DNA of 64,000 nt from positions 15,500,001-15,564,000 of the forward strand of contig CM065304.1 of NCBI GenBank assembly GCA_033032175.1, read 5' to 3'. A model generated the notes under the pieces. The model was not told the DNA's origin. It worked only from the letters and a program-made list of their open reading frames with translations, and searched no databases. This DNA comes from Saturnia japonica. Lineage: Eukaryota; Arthropoda; Insecta; Lepidoptera; Saturniidae. Shown in pieces: positions 1 through 10,589 of this stretch (position 1 is its first letter; every line of letters starts with the position of its first letter). The position numbers were made by a program, and so were the translations under genes.

Positions 1-711
1 TTTCATACTTTTTATGTAATATGCTGATGTAACAGGTATGATATAACTATGACGTACATTTGGCATCCGTTTAATATGGGAAATATCTTTAATTTCACAT
101 CATTTTGATAAAAATATTAGCGGCAAAAAGTCGATAACCTCAATATTATATCTATATATAAAATGAAATTTCAAGTTACTGCTGAAGTAAAATGCTAAGA
201 TGCGTCAATACTATCCTGGAATATATGATAATATTTATAATTTTATTTAGCTTTCTTTTAGCCTTCGATATTTTTATATTTCACGTTAAGTCTATTAAAA
301 CAACTTCATTTATTTATTGTTAAAGCACGTCAAAGTACACTCTGTGCCTGATGGTAGTCTCAGCACAATTCGAAATCAACGGTAACCACCGAGATATCGG
401 CAATCCATCAACCGTCGTTGCTGTCACACCAACCTGAATGCATCACAGCGGATGAATATTATAATACACTAGCTGATCCCAAAATGCGAGGATCCAAATT
501 AGAGCCACTGTGTAAAGGAAATTAGAATAAAAAATTCAATGTACACACAGAACTATAGATTTAATAATATATTATTATATGTTCTTTATTGTACAAAAAA
601 GTACAAATGAAGGTTTTAATGCTAAATAGCGTTTTATACCAGTCTTCCAGGGGAGCAAGAAAAAGGTATATGTAAGATGCGCATAATATTTAGTAAAAAA
701 AGAAAAATCTA
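1..711. other. AT-rich stretch without a recognised gene
   Basis: No reading frame or repeat that I recognise. A slightly GC-richer patch at about 330-480 has no supported frame. It may be an old, unrecognised repeat. Confidence 0.5.
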
Positions 712-875
712 ACAGATATTCAACTGGTCAAAGTAAAACCTACATAGCGAATGCTTAAAGGAATCCCGAGAGTTGGCCAGTTGGATGTTGATAGGAAGCG
801 AATACCACAGTCATGCTGCTGTTACGGCGAAAGATCGGTCGCGGAAATTAGTATAATTACTTGGTATACTGAGAA
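712..875 (-). pseudogene. LINE ORF2 C-terminal fragment
   Basis: The minus strand translates as a peptide reading RDRSFAVTAA, a stop, LWYSLPINIQ, then a stretch ending DSFKHSL. The order SF-(V/A)-A, LW-SLP, SFK matches the extreme C-terminus of many insect non-LTR retrotransposons, where it follows the reverse transcriptase. Only about 50 codons survive and one in-frame stop interrupts them, so this is a dead 5'-truncated insertion. The clade (jockey/CR1-like) is inference. The spacing of the motif words is what makes chance unlikely. Confidence 0.55.
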
Positions 876-1449
876 TTAAAGAATCAGAATATCTTAGCTA
901 TCTATTGTGCGTATCCGCGAGATATTGAAATAGTGTTTTTTAAATATTAAGGGTAAATAGAAATAGTGGTCATTACCATTTTGTTGAAATGTACATAAGT
1001 ATTTACTATAAAAGTAGAAAAAAGATTTATAAGTGGAAGGGTCGACTGGTTAATGGATTAAACTGTAATAAATGAATAATGCGAATATAATGTTTAAAAT
1101 ATTATATAAACATAACTTCTCAATACATTTACGTAATAAAGGCTTGTATAATAATATGCATGCGCGGTTGGTAAAAGCTTGCATATTCAATTTACCATCT
1201 CTGCTTCCTGGGTTGGAGCGCAAATGCAGTTTCGCTCAAATATGTTTCACAATCGAATCACGCCGTACCCGCTTCCTAATATCAACAAGTAAAATGAGAT
1301 TATAGGTTCCGTGCACTACTCTCCTTAGAAATATAAAACAAGTTTTACATTATTATGTGGGTCCGTATAAAATTTTGTTATTCAAAGAAAATGTTACCGT
1401 ATGGTTAATGTATAAATGTAGCAAAATTTTTCAGTATGATTCCAGTTGC

Positions 1450-1725
1450 TACTTTCTACCATCGTACCGTTCGCCATCGGCAGGAATTCTTTCTCACACT
1501 TTGGAATCTAATAACCGTGAACATTTCGGTTCCAGAGGAGTTTCCTGTCGCGAATGCTACTGATGTGGAATGAGCTGCCTGCTGAGGTTTTTCTATTGGA
1601 CGACAATATGGGTTTATAAACGAAGGGAGACAACAAGTTATTAAATGGTCGGCAACGCGCATGATTTGCATCCTTTATTGCAAGCGTCCAATGGCTACCA
1701 ACATCGTACCAAACTAACAAGCATG
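1450..1725 (+). pseudogene. LINE ORF2 C-terminal fragment
   Basis: Plus-strand translation gives FYHRTVRHRQEFF, then after a frame change MWNELPAEVF, a stop, and GRQRA followed by an SV-W ending. The sequence of words (YHRT-RHR, LWNELPAEVFP, GRQRA) is the C-terminal signature of a widespread lepidopteran jockey/CR1-like LINE. At least one frameshift and two stops are present. Only the last 80-90 codons remain, as expected of a 5'-truncated insertion. Related by type to the fragment at 14310-14600 on the other strand. Confidence 0.65.
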
Positions 1726-1992
1726 ATGATCATAACTAGGTACTTATGCTAAATTGTTGAATATAATTGGACGTCTACTTGTTCTTAGGTGTACAGAAAT
1801 TAAACTCAAACGAATACTGTTTATGCTAAGCTGTATTGTACTCTGAAAAGCTAGAAATTTAGTTAAGCTTAGCGATAATCGAATATCTACATTTTGACTA
1901 GACTCTAATATTACGTGTTACGATGGCTCATAAACTTTGTTCTTTGTCGAGGTTAAACATTTTATAATATACTAACCACTAATCAATATTTG

Positions 1993-2021
1993 TATAATAT
2001 ATATATATATATATATATTTA
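1993..2021. repeat. (TA)n microsatellite
   Basis: An uninterrupted run of about ten TA dinucleotides with near-perfect flanks. Confidence 0.9.
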
Positions 2022-3050
2022 TAGTTTATAATATAGTACCTACTCAATTAAATTTAGTTTTTAATATCAATACAATAATATGAAATAACATTGATTTTCA
2101 ATCCATAACGGCACCCAGAGACGAAGTATGTTTTATATTTACCCAGGTTTGCTTTCTGCTCATCTCTAAAAATGATTTTCTTCTAAAATATCTTCTCTCA
2201 ATCCAATTTTCCTGCAATCTTTTCAGCTTGTTCAAATACAGTGCATGCATCGATTTCTAGACTGATCTCTGTTTAGGGGTAAATAGTAACTGATTTATTA
2301 ATATTCCACCTCTGACGTTTTACCTGTTATGACAGGGACCAATACCGTAATGTTATAAAAAAATAAAGAACTAAACGTATAATTAAATATAGTTTTTCAA
2401 TAAGTAGTATATATATATTAAGTTTCATGTTGTACTTCCTATCATTAAGCTACAACTGGCTATGTCAATCATTCTTATGTATTCTTGGAACGACACGTAC
2501 AAAATCGACTTTTTAAAGAATAAAAGTTGAATGGGGGACTATACCTATATACATTACGAGTTTGTCTTCTAGGTTCACCCATGCCTGTATATAATAGATT
2601 TTTTTTTACGTAACTTACGTTTTAATTATGACAAAAAGAATTATTGTTCATGCACTAGAATATAGAAAGAACACCTCTCAAGACCACGCCCCTTGTTTAC
2701 TACCATTACATATACAACACAAATATAATACCTATGTATAAATATATATATATTTTTTTAATGATATAATAATTAAAAAATAAATAAATGAACGTTACGT
2801 GAAAGTCTGCGCAAAAGAATTGAATTTTCCTATTCATACCACGAAATGTATGTTTGTTAAAAAGAACACGAACGCACCCAGATTGGCAATCTATAATCTC
2901 GAGTGGCAGGTGGAATATTTTTCATTCAAGTCTCTACCTACATACGGCTATTTCTCTATCAGAATAACGGCATAATATATATCGAAATATCAATTTTATC
3001 TAGCACTATTAAGTGAACAGTTCTTCTATATTTGTTTATTGAAAGCGGAC
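2022..3050. other. AT-rich stretch without a recognised gene
   Basis: I see only homopolymer and TA-rich runs, with no frame that resembles a known protein. Confidence 0.5.
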
Positions 3051-3054
3051 TCTA

Positions 3055-3170
3055 ATGATTTGTATAAAATCTTGTATATAGATACTGTTTTATTTACTTT
3101 TGAAGTTTAACTAGATGTTTTTTTTATTGTAAGACACCGAGCGAAGTTCGTTCGTCCAGATATTTTGTCT
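3055..3170 (+). repeat. Dispersed repeat, family I (copy 1)
   Basis: Contains ACACCGAGCGAAGTTCG followed by GTCCAGATATT. The same order (a CGGCTC-type segment, then ACACCGAG, then CCAGATATT) recurs at 46560-46740, and the first half recurs at 11370-11475. A non-coding interspersed repeat of unknown class. Confidence 0.6.
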
Positions 3171-3449
3171 ATTATATCGAACATATAAATTATTAATTTA
3201 AACTTATCCATTTATTAGTATACTTTATCAAATCTTTCAAGAATTTCAATAAAGAATTATTTCTACGTGAAGCAGATATAAAATATTTATTCATAGACTA
3301 TGTGTAAGTCAATACACCACTGCAGGTAAAAATTACACCTTATAAAACGGAAAAAGGTGTGAAAATTGTATATCATTTTCTTGCCTATAGGCAAGATATA
3401 TCTTACGGTAAGTCGGGTCGACACAACATGTATTTTTCTTCTATTCTCT

Positions 3450-3640
3450 TCTATGAGCTGTCATCTAAGTACTCACACCTTTTATAATACTCATATCAAT
3501 CACTCTTCACACAATCCATTCATACCTTCGGTCTTCCTCTACCGCTCATCTTTTTCATACCACAAATTCTCTGTTACTGGTACTACCTTTCTTCCTTTGA
3601 TATACCTACTCATTAAAACTTCTCATCATTATCAAGATCT
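3450..3640 (-). pseudogene. RTE/Proto2-like LINE C-terminal fragment
   Basis: The minus strand carries the nucleotide pattern of a LINE terminus reading G-R-P, W-M-D-C-V-K, K-G-V-S, M-T in shifting frames (for example GGAAGACCGAAGG and later GGTGTGAGTACT). These words match the conserved GRP-(K/R)-RW-D and GVS-MT end of insect RTE-like ORF2 proteins. Several frameshifts break it. The same family type is better seen at 18590-18960. Confidence 0.5.
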
Positions 3641-4320
3641 AGAATGAGTAATCTATAGTAATATAATAAAGCGGAAAAGATTTTTTGTTTGTTTAACCAC
3701 GCTAATCTCTAGAACTACCAGTCGGATTCGAAAAATTATTTTTTATGTGATAGCCAGACTTACGAGAAATAGTATAGACTGTATAACATTAAGCTACAGT
3801 TTACAGCTAGCGTTAAATATTGATTTTTGTTACGTAAGTTGCAAGTCGAAGCCCTCGCGAACTGCTTTATCCGCGTGCGCTGGCTTAACGATTAATGATA
3901 CGTAAATATAATATTCTACAAAAATATTGGCGATTAATATATTAAAAAAAAAAGTCAGCAGTAGTGTATATCTATCATTTATAAATAAGTCACAATAAGG
4001 TGTTTTGCAATTTTTTTTGTTGATGATTAAAAATTAATTTATGAGCATTATTTTTAAGCATGGCATATTAATCCTTACGAAGAAAAGTTACTTTATCATA
4101 AAGACAATTTAATGAAGATACATTTCGTCTTTTACGACATGTTTGAGAGATAATGCAAAATTAAAATAATTCAACATTCGGCTCGGGTCTGTGTCTATAG
4201 TAGTTAGTGGCGCAAACGAGCCGTGCGATGACGCGATGTGACTATCTGGCCGTTCGATAAAAATATTGTCTATACTGAAGTATTATAAATCATCAATCAG
4301 TGATTTTTTATAAATTATAT

Positions 4321-4347
4321 GCGGGTGATACCGCGGGACACAGCTAG
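4321..4347 (+). mobile_element. Helitron-like 3' terminus
   Basis: GCGG, a GTGATA loop, then CCGC form a perfect 4-bp hairpin. CTAG follows 8 bases later and is followed by T. Hairpin plus CTRR with a host T is the diagnostic 3' end of Helitrons. The body upstream is not recognisable as coding, so this is probably a non-autonomous copy. Compare 10561, 43512 and 63360. Confidence 0.55.
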
Positions 4348-4634
4348 TATCAAATAGTTTTAATTACTCGCAAAAACAAACATAGAGACCAAGTAATATC
4401 GCTCTCATTGTTGCCATTCCGCACTACAAATCTTTTGCTCTGGTGCATTCTCATTAGAGGAACGATGCGTAGGTATGAAGATGAAAAGTAGATCTAACAC
4501 TGTATTTGACGAGACAGTAAGCACGAACATATACAGACAACGTAGGCGTAAAGTAATTCTAAATTCTAACAATTCAAGCGGCAAACTCAATTCGAAAAAA
4601 AATCATATTATTCATTGATTATACATAGTCTTTT

Positions 4635-4651
4635 GAAAGAAAGAAAGAAAA
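4635..4651 (-). repeat. (GAAA)n run, probable LINE tail
   Basis: Four GAAA units followed by ATAAATTTATTT. Read on the minus strand this is AATAAA-rich sequence ending in (TTTC)n. A similar run with similar flank is at 24911-24928, which suggests the 3' tail of one retroelement family. Confidence 0.45.
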
Positions 4652-4919
4652 TAAATTTATTTGTCACACACACACAGACAAATTATATATATATTATCTA
4701 AAAATAAATAAAAAAGAGTGTAATATGTGTGTATAGTAGTACACTATCCCAAATACAATCGTTCCTCTTATGTCCTCTAAAAAAAGAGATAAAAGGTAAT
4801 CTGTACAATTAATAAAATTGAAGTGTATGTTTTTAATAGCAAAATAACAGCTTTTTAATAAATGCATATGAAAGTATTAACGGTACCCATAGAAATAAAA
4901 ACAATTTTTAAAACTTTTG

Positions 4920-5060
4920 TCTGTCTATATGTCTGTCTGTATGTTGCGGGTAATCTCCAAAACTGTAGGACCGATTTTGACCTGACTTTTACTCGCAGAT
5001 AGCTGATGTTGTAAGGAGTAACTTAGGCGGCTTTTATTTAAAAAAAAATAATTAGGGTTC
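4920..5060 (+). repeat. Dispersed repeat with CCGATTTTGACC motif
   Basis: Carries TCTGTCTGT, AATCTCC, GGACCGATTTTGAC, GACTTT and CAGATAGCTGATG in order. This is a common lepidopteran interspersed repeat. A reversed, shorter relative lies at about 59640-59700 (TAAAATCGGTC, GGAGATTACC). Confidence 0.5.
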
Positions 5061-5084
5061 GGCGCAAATAATAAAAAAAAACTG

Positions 5085-5170
5085 TTTATGGTGAATCAAT
5101 CCAGCCGCTTAAATGGCTTATTACACTGAGTAAACCATATGAGATATATCAAATTAATGTACTACATGAT
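5085..5170 (-). repeat. Dispersed repeat, family H fragment
   Basis: The reverse complement reads TTTGATATATCTCATATGG, then TTTACTCAG and GTAA, and aligns closely with the plus strand at 35070-35130. Another relative lies at 28115-28210. Confidence 0.6.
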
Positions 5171-5960
5171 TGTATATATTAAAAAGATCTACAAAACAAT
5201 TAGGAAGAGCATATGTCTAGTTTCATGTCTAGCTTCTAAGGATCAACAACAATAAGCATTTTTATCTTTAAACTAATTGGGTGCGAGTGGTAATCGCTGG
5301 TATTGTATAAAAATACAAAATGCATATAATATCAAAATTACACTTTTAACTGCTTAAATAGTAAAGTGATAATTATACACCCATTCTATACCATCTTAAT
5401 TCACTCTGTTGTATAATTCTTACTTCGAATTGCATAATATGACGTAAAGGTATAATTCAGAGTTCTCAAGCCATGTTGCAACGGTCTGACATAATACGTA
5501 ATTATTTGACACTCTGTGTTTATTGCACTATTTATGGACCATAGAAGAAAAATATTCTTTTAAGACAAGCTTGCTAATTCAATGCGTATGCGTATGCATA
5601 TGTGTGTATGTATGTATGTTTATTTATATTAAGGCGTAACGTATTCAGATTTTTTAAAACTTAATTAATAATAATATTTGTTACATTTATCATGATGTTA
5701 TTAACGGCGTTATGTAACGATACTGATTTTTTAGTAATTCTTGTAATTTAATTTGTAAAGGGCCCGACTTAAACATATATAATAACGGTGCATGGTATTT
5801 TGTATATGTGAAATAAAAAATTGTATTTTGATAATTAATATAACGAAATAAGAGAAATTGGCTAATCACATTATACATAGTTTCTCAAATGCAAAATTAT
5901 TCGTAGAATATTTCTGCTTTAACTACAAATATGTTAATTCATACCGCGGTGGGTACTAGA
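5171..5960. other. AT-rich stretch with a (TATG)n microsatellite
   Basis: No gene or known repeat seen. A short GTATG/TATG run lies at about 5597-5621. Confidence 0.5.
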
Positions 5961-5964
5961 GCTC

Positions 5965-6140
5965 TTCTGGCTAGTTAATGAACTTAAGTTTAAAATATGT
6001 ATCAAAGTTTCTATCATTAGGTATGACACTTTTTTTTTCCTGACTGACTATTCTGTTATCCTTATGGGCCCTATCCAAAGACAGAGCCGCTGATGGCTTT
6101 TACAGCTTCACCGAACTTGGGGGGAAGGTATGACAATTAA
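5965..6140 (+). repeat. Diverged repeat, family L (copy 1)
   Basis: Contains TGACTGACTATTCTG and CTGATGGCTTTTACAGC. A weaker direct copy with CTGACGGCCTTTACAGC lies at 6570-6710. The order of the words is conserved but identity is low. Confidence 0.35.
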
Positions 6141-6429
6141 TTGACTATAATACAGTCATAGCACAAGATTTTTTTTAAAGTCAATAGATTTTACACCAAC
6201 GGAGCCGGATTTTTCTTACATAAACTTCTTGACCTCTAAGCTTGATTAGTTACGAAATATTAAAAATATAAATGAATAAAAAAGCTTTTTAAATCAAGAT
6301 ATTCTGTAGAATTTCCGTTATTTTGAAAACTTGTAAAGCGCAAGAAATTTATATATTTTAAATTCCCTATTCTCTCATTTTTATTTGTGCTACAAGTTAT
6401 TAACATCATTTAAATGTTGAATAAAAGCT

Positions 6430-6575
6430 TGTTTTTTAAATAAAATATTTTTTCGTATTCTTCTAAGCAAACCCTTTCATTTGATACATACAAAAGAAAT
6501 GGTCCGCCATCTTTGAGAGTCCGCAATATTGAATTTAGAATGGCGTCACTTAACTAACTATGCATTGTCATCCAA
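6430..6575 (-). repeat. Dispersed repeat, family P (copy 1)
   Basis: The reverse complement matches 41400-41600 on the plus strand over about 140 bases: ACAATGCAT, AGTGACG(C/T)CATT, AATATGGC-type and AAGATGGC blocks, and GGTATCAAAT-AAAGG. Alignment is clear by eye. Class unknown. Confidence 0.7.
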
Positions 6576-6710
6576 ACTATTATTTTTTTCTGTCTGATTA
6601 TGGTGTGTTAGCCTTAGAGACCCTGGAGCTTCTGACGGCCTTTACAGCAAATTTGAGCTCAATCGGTTGGGGATAACAGAGTAAAAATTCAGTCGCAAGA
6701 TTTGACCCAT
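6576..6710 (+). repeat. Diverged repeat, family L (copy 2)
   Basis: See the copy at 5965-6140. Shares CTGACGGCCTTTACAGC in place of CTGATGGCTTTTACAGC, with weak similarity around it. Confidence 0.3.
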
Positions 6711-7200
6711 ACTAATAAAGCAAGTTAAATAAAAGGTTTTAAAAACTAGGAATTATTAAGTTCTGATTAAACAATACAACTATCTATAAAACTAAACAAT
6801 ATGTACATAAACATTGAAAATGAAATATAATAACTAAATATATTTACTGATGATCCACTTCACGTAATTATAACTATTTACTTGAAACAAAATTTTCAAC
6901 GCGATATTGATTGTGGCGACTTCGATAATATGTTGTGTCCTAGTTTAAAATCCTATCGTGCGGAGCTTATTGACCGCTAATATAACCATTGTTGTGATTT
7001 GTGCAAACGTTAGTACGTAAATCAGGGATGTTTTCAAATACTGAGAATGCGCCGAATGCCCTATTTTATATTATTCATTCGCGTAATACATTGTTTAATA
7101 ATAAGTGATGTAATCACAAACTAATATTGAGTCCACGATAAGTACGAAGTTTTTGTTTATGTATTAATTATAGTTTCCGTTATTAAAATTGTTTTTATTA
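6711..7200. other. AT-rich stretch without a recognised gene
   Basis: Nothing recognised on either strand. Confidence 0.5.
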
Positions 7201-7204
7201 TATC

Positions 7205-7293
7205 CTCTGTGCGTGTAGCTATGTTAGAATCTGATAAGTGGCGCTGTAGTCTAGTCATTATCTACCGGAATGGACAAAACAACCTCTGCTAGC
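7205..7293 (+). repeat. Dispersed repeat, family K (copy 1), CTAG-T end
   Basis: Shares ATGTTAGAATCTGATA, TGGCGCTGT and CTACCGGAA with 18470-18545 (ATGTTAGGATCCGATA, TGGCAATGT, CTACCGGAA). This copy ends GCCCAGCTAGT, the CTAG-T terminus seen on several Helitron-like elements here. Confidence 0.6.
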
Positions 7294-7489
7294 CCAGCTA
7301 GTATTTTATAAAAATATATGTTGATATAAATGAGACCAATAAACTCCAACAAAGTTTGAACGAACACCATGAAAGTTGGTGGGTCTAAATATTTTTAACG
7401 GGTATTTATTGAATATTGGTAAGAGCAGATCAACGTCTATGTGGCCAGTTAACAGTCTTCTTTATATATATAATAGGATATCTCACTGG

Positions 7490-7790
7490 TATATCAACGC
7501 AAAGTCCAAACTACTGGAATTAGGAACGTGAAAGTTTGCATGCGGGTTCCTTTTATACTGTAATTGAACACTTAGGCAGGATTTTTGAAATTCAACTCTT
7601 AGGGCAGTAAAATAGGGGATGAAAGTTTGCATGAAAATCCGTAATTTTTGATGATAGATCTATGAAAATTGGTATTTAAAAATTCTGTTACAATGGGACA
7701 TATAAAATATTAAGGGACATAGCTCAACTATAACACGAACGAAGCAGCGGGAAATGCGCTAGGATTATATACAAGGATGCAGGCTAAAAT
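7490..7790 (+). repeat. Unclassified interspersed repeat
   Basis: Two related blocks, CGTGAAAGTTTGCATG at 7528 and GATGAAAGTTTGCATG at 7618, precede a segment with ATAGATCTATGAAAATTGG and a distal ACACGAACGAAGCAGCGGG. That arrangement is common in lepidopteran non-autonomous elements. No coding capacity. Confidence 0.4.
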
Positions 7791-7987
7791 AATCCCCAAA
7801 ATGGGTTCTTTGCAATTCATAAATTATCTACTTTATAACCAAATTAATAACGAAATTTTGTGGACTCTAGCGACCACAAATCATGTTGTGGCATGTGTAT
7901 AGATAAAAAGTAGCAAACAAACGTGTGGATTGTGTATATTTTTATAGTTTGTATTACTTTAACGTAATCAAAGATAATATAAATATA

Positions 7988-8640
7988 ACTAGCAACCCGT
8001 CCCAGCTTCGCACGGGTAAAATTTACAAAGTGGTATATTTTATGTTTAAAAAGCCAAATTTAGGGTTTAGCGATTTAATATCAATAGTTCATAACTATAA
8101 TACCTTTAGCCTAGTGGTCCTAAACGCGACTGCTATGCTCGAGGTCCTAGGTTCAATTCCTTGGTCGCGCAAAGTGTTATTGGGGTTTTCTATAAAATTC
8201 TCAGTAGCAGTTTGGAGTTTGGCTTTGTGCCCGTTTAATAGGCTCGCCCCCTATTACATGAGACCTAAAAAATATCCTGCGAATTGTGGGTGTACACCTA
8301 TGCCAAACACTTCGGGGGTACAGGCGTGATGGTATGTTATGTAACTTCGTAGTTATGAACTGTGCACTTAGCTCGCGACGCGCAATTTATCATATGATAG
8401 GTGCGGAGTGCCGGCCAACCGATCGTGACCGGTTTCACTGAGTGGAATTTCTTAAATAGCGTGTAATTTTGAATTCGTGTATCTTCTACGGTATTCATTT
8501 AAATGGAAAACTGTAAATGACAATTTTAATTTACATTAAGTGTCCAAGTTAACGAACAAACTTATCTGGATAAGTATTTTTACTGAATTGGATATAATGG
8601 CTCCGCAAATAACGTATTGATGGATTGTCTAAGGTAACAT
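7988..8640 (-). mobile_element. Non-autonomous Helitron, family B (copy 1)
   Basis: Read on the minus strand the left edge is ACCCG, a loop, CGGGT, then TGCTAG followed by T. That is a 5-bp hairpin directly before a CTAG terminus, the Helitron 3' end. The body aligns along most of its length with 50220-50710, including the segment around TATGCTCGAGG, ACTTCGGGGGT and GTGATGGTATGTTATGTAACTTC. Its distal part also aligns with 27910-28020. The longest frame inside is not protein-like. The 3' end sequence matches the Helitron end at 10561-10589, so that element is a candidate autonomous relative. The right boundary is approximate. Confidence 0.7.
8107..8160 (+). promoter_or_regulatory. tRNA-like A and B boxes inside Helitron B
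   Basis: TAGCCTAGTGG at 8107-8117 fits the pol III A box and GGTTCAATTCC at 8150-8160 fits the B box, 32 bases apart. Flanks do not fold as a full tRNA by eye. This looks like the head of a tRNA-derived SINE carried in the Helitron. The copy at 50220 keeps a weaker B box (GGGTTTGATTTCC). Confidence 0.5.
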
Positions 8641-8644
8641 AAAT

Positions 8645-9325
8645 GATTATTATTAATACTGAGACAGCATCTGATAAAGGAGAGTGGAAGAGAAAATATT
8701 TTGTGTTAATCCTACTTAGCTAGTATAAAGACAAGAAGAGAAGCTTAGTGTAGCAAAATTAATACTAAAACCTTGTTGGCTAGTTGATAACCATACAGTT
8801 ACATTAACAAAATCTTTGTTCTTGCTTTCATTTTTTTTATTTAATTCCCAGACGCCGTACTAAAATATTATATAGCCTGTGTAACTTCCACAATTACGAA
8901 GATTTTAACGACATCTCATATGTTAAAGTCTATCAAGCCGTTTAAGCTACAGAACATGCCAAAGAAATTAATATCGAACACTAAAATCAATGACCTCAAA
9001 CTGCCGTAAAAAATAAATTTTCTAGGTTAACACAATAACGAGATACAACCCTTCATAATAAAAGTTTAAAAGTCGCACCCGATTGCTGAATTATCAAAAC
9101 CTATATGGTACTTTCAAGTTACATACAATTTTGAAAAGCCTCCTACAAATTATGCATATAATGAATCTATATAACAGTAAACAATGATTCGATTTGCCTT
9201 TTGTGCATAAAATGAATTTATGATATATTTATAAAAAATTAAAAACTCGTTTTATTGCTTCTGTAACAGTCAATTACTTATTATGGTCAAAATATTATAA
9301 TATCACATAAATATTATATACATAC
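8645..9325. other. AT-rich stretch without a recognised gene
   Basis: Nothing recognised on either strand. Confidence 0.5.
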
Positions 9326-9356
9326 TAGTTGATACCCAGGACTTCGTCTGCGTATT
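9326..9356 (-). mobile_element. Helitron-like 3' terminus, minus orientation
   Basis: The reverse complement reads ACGCAGACGAAGTCCTGGG, then TATCAACTAG followed by T. It resembles the end at 63360-63390 (CACGCGAACGAAGTCGTGG ... CTAGT). The hairpin is eroded. Confidence 0.4.
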
Positions 9357-9639
9357 ATTGGATATACACAGACTGATATCGGAACACGACAAACTAAAAG
9401 TAAATAATATATGGGTTTATCACAATGTGTATGGTGGTCGCGAACCCTACGCCTCACCTCTTTTTTACGATTTCTAAAAATAATATTGAAAATTCTTATA
9501 CTCTATCAATTGACAAATGACATAAGCATTTCGTGTACAAAATTTCTTATGTATCTGTCCAGCAATCTAGGGAAGCTACATTATCCCAGAGTAACAAAGG
9601 CTATGTTAAATTTTTCATCTTTCCACTGCAGCGTCTTTC

Positions 9640-9894
9640 CATTGCACAGGTTCGGCGGCTGTGGGAGACAGTTAGGGTGGTACCGATTTGTCTCCCTTTG
9701 CGGTGGCCCGGCAGTAGTAGTTGGGACTGCCGCCGGGGCGACGTGGTTGAATGCAACCGCGAGCCCACGTCGCCCCTCTAAGGCGGCTGAGGTACACCGT
9801 GGAGTTTTAGTGAGTAAGAGTCTCCAATAACCACTCCTCCCCCCCGGGCGGGTGTGTACCAATGATGGGTTTATCCACGTTAAAAAAAAAAGTT
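9640..9894 (+). mobile_element. R1-like LINE 3' UTR with poly-A
   Basis: A block far richer in G+C than its surroundings runs from about 9650 and ends in a 10-A run at 9884-9893. Characteristic words are GTGGAGTTTTAGTGAGTAAG, AGTCTCCAATAACCACTCC and TTTATCCACGTT just before the A run. This layout matches the 3' UTR of R1-clade lepidopteran LINEs as I recall it. Short frames here are accidental products of the GC content. The Helitron helicase fragment starts directly downstream, so one element probably inserted beside or into the other. Confidence 0.5.
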
Positions 9895-10037
9895 CTCAAA
9901 GAGACCTATTAAGCAGCTTGCCACTCCAAATTTAAGCAGAAATCGTGATATCCTTTTGGATGAGTCTCTAGGCAAAATACTCCATAATTTAAAAATCTTA
10001 ATAGATGCATATATCTTGACATTGAAAATTTGAAAAA

Positions 10038-10310
10038 AAAAAGGACTTTCGTTGGTTTTGTTCTAGGGCAATAGGGATACCTAGGAATGATACGGTAAAC
10101 GAAATAAACAATTTGATTATTCAAAAAGTCCCCAGCTTAATAAAAAATTACAAATCGATCGACACAGTAACTAATATCGAAGACGTAGTCCATTACCTAC
10201 AAGAATTTTTAAATTGTCTAAACCGTTCTGGACTGCCTCCATATGAATTGACGTTAAAACGCTGCAAAATAAAACAACGTCAAATATCGTTTACAGGAAA
10301 GCTCTGAATC
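10038..10310 (+). pseudogene. Helitron PIF1-like helicase, C-terminal fragment
   Basis: An open frame of about 88 codons reads RAIGIPRNDTVNEINN, then QKVP, YKSIDTV, then EFLNCLNRSGLPPYELTLK. In Helitron Rep/helicase proteins this order (RAIL-P-N, VNEIN, SVDT, PTEFLNSL, SGLPPH-L-LK-G) lies in the C-terminal part of the PIF1-type helicase domain. The expected IMLLRN block after ELTLK is missing and replaced by unrelated sequence before a stop. A 10-A run at 10033-10042 appears to shift the frame just upstream. Everything N-terminal, including the Rep HUH motif and Walker boxes, is absent. A Helitron 3' end lies 250 bases downstream in the same orientation, supporting one degraded element. Confidence 0.75.
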
Positions 10311-10560
10311 AATAAATGGAATGGCTTTTGTTTTGTACATATGATCTTTTTACAAAAATTAGAGAAAAATATTTAAGCACTTATTAAAAAATAACAAAAA
10401 TTAATATATAAAAATAATAACAAAAAAGTCCTAAAATAAAAATAAAAGTTCATTAAAATAATAATATTCAAACTTTTTTTATAATTTTCTTTTTTTAGTA
10501 ACCTGACGCAAATAGAAGGGTTTATTCGTGTGTATTATAATTTTAATTTTTTGTTAAATA

Positions 10561-10589
10561 CCCGTGAGAAGCCAGGGCGGGCCGCTAGT
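10561..10589 (+). mobile_element. Helitron 3' terminus linked to helicase relic
   Basis: ACCCG at 10560-10564 pairs with CGGG(C) before GCCGCTAG, and T follows CTAG (10585-10588). The sequence is the reverse complement of the left ends at 7988 and 50220 with few changes. Together with the upstream helicase fragment this defines the 3' end of an autonomous-type Helitron relic. Confidence 0.65.

Noticed and set aside
8101..8172. True tRNA gene
   Set aside because: A and B boxes are present but the acceptor and anticodon stems do not pair, and the segment lies within a repeat with a second copy.
7925..8329. 134-codon plus-strand frame
   Set aside because: It lies inside non-autonomous Helitron B and the second copy does not preserve the frame.
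9411..9862. Coding frames on both strands of the GC-rich block
   Set aside because: They overlap a retroelement 3' UTR with a poly-A tail and have low-complexity composition on both strands.
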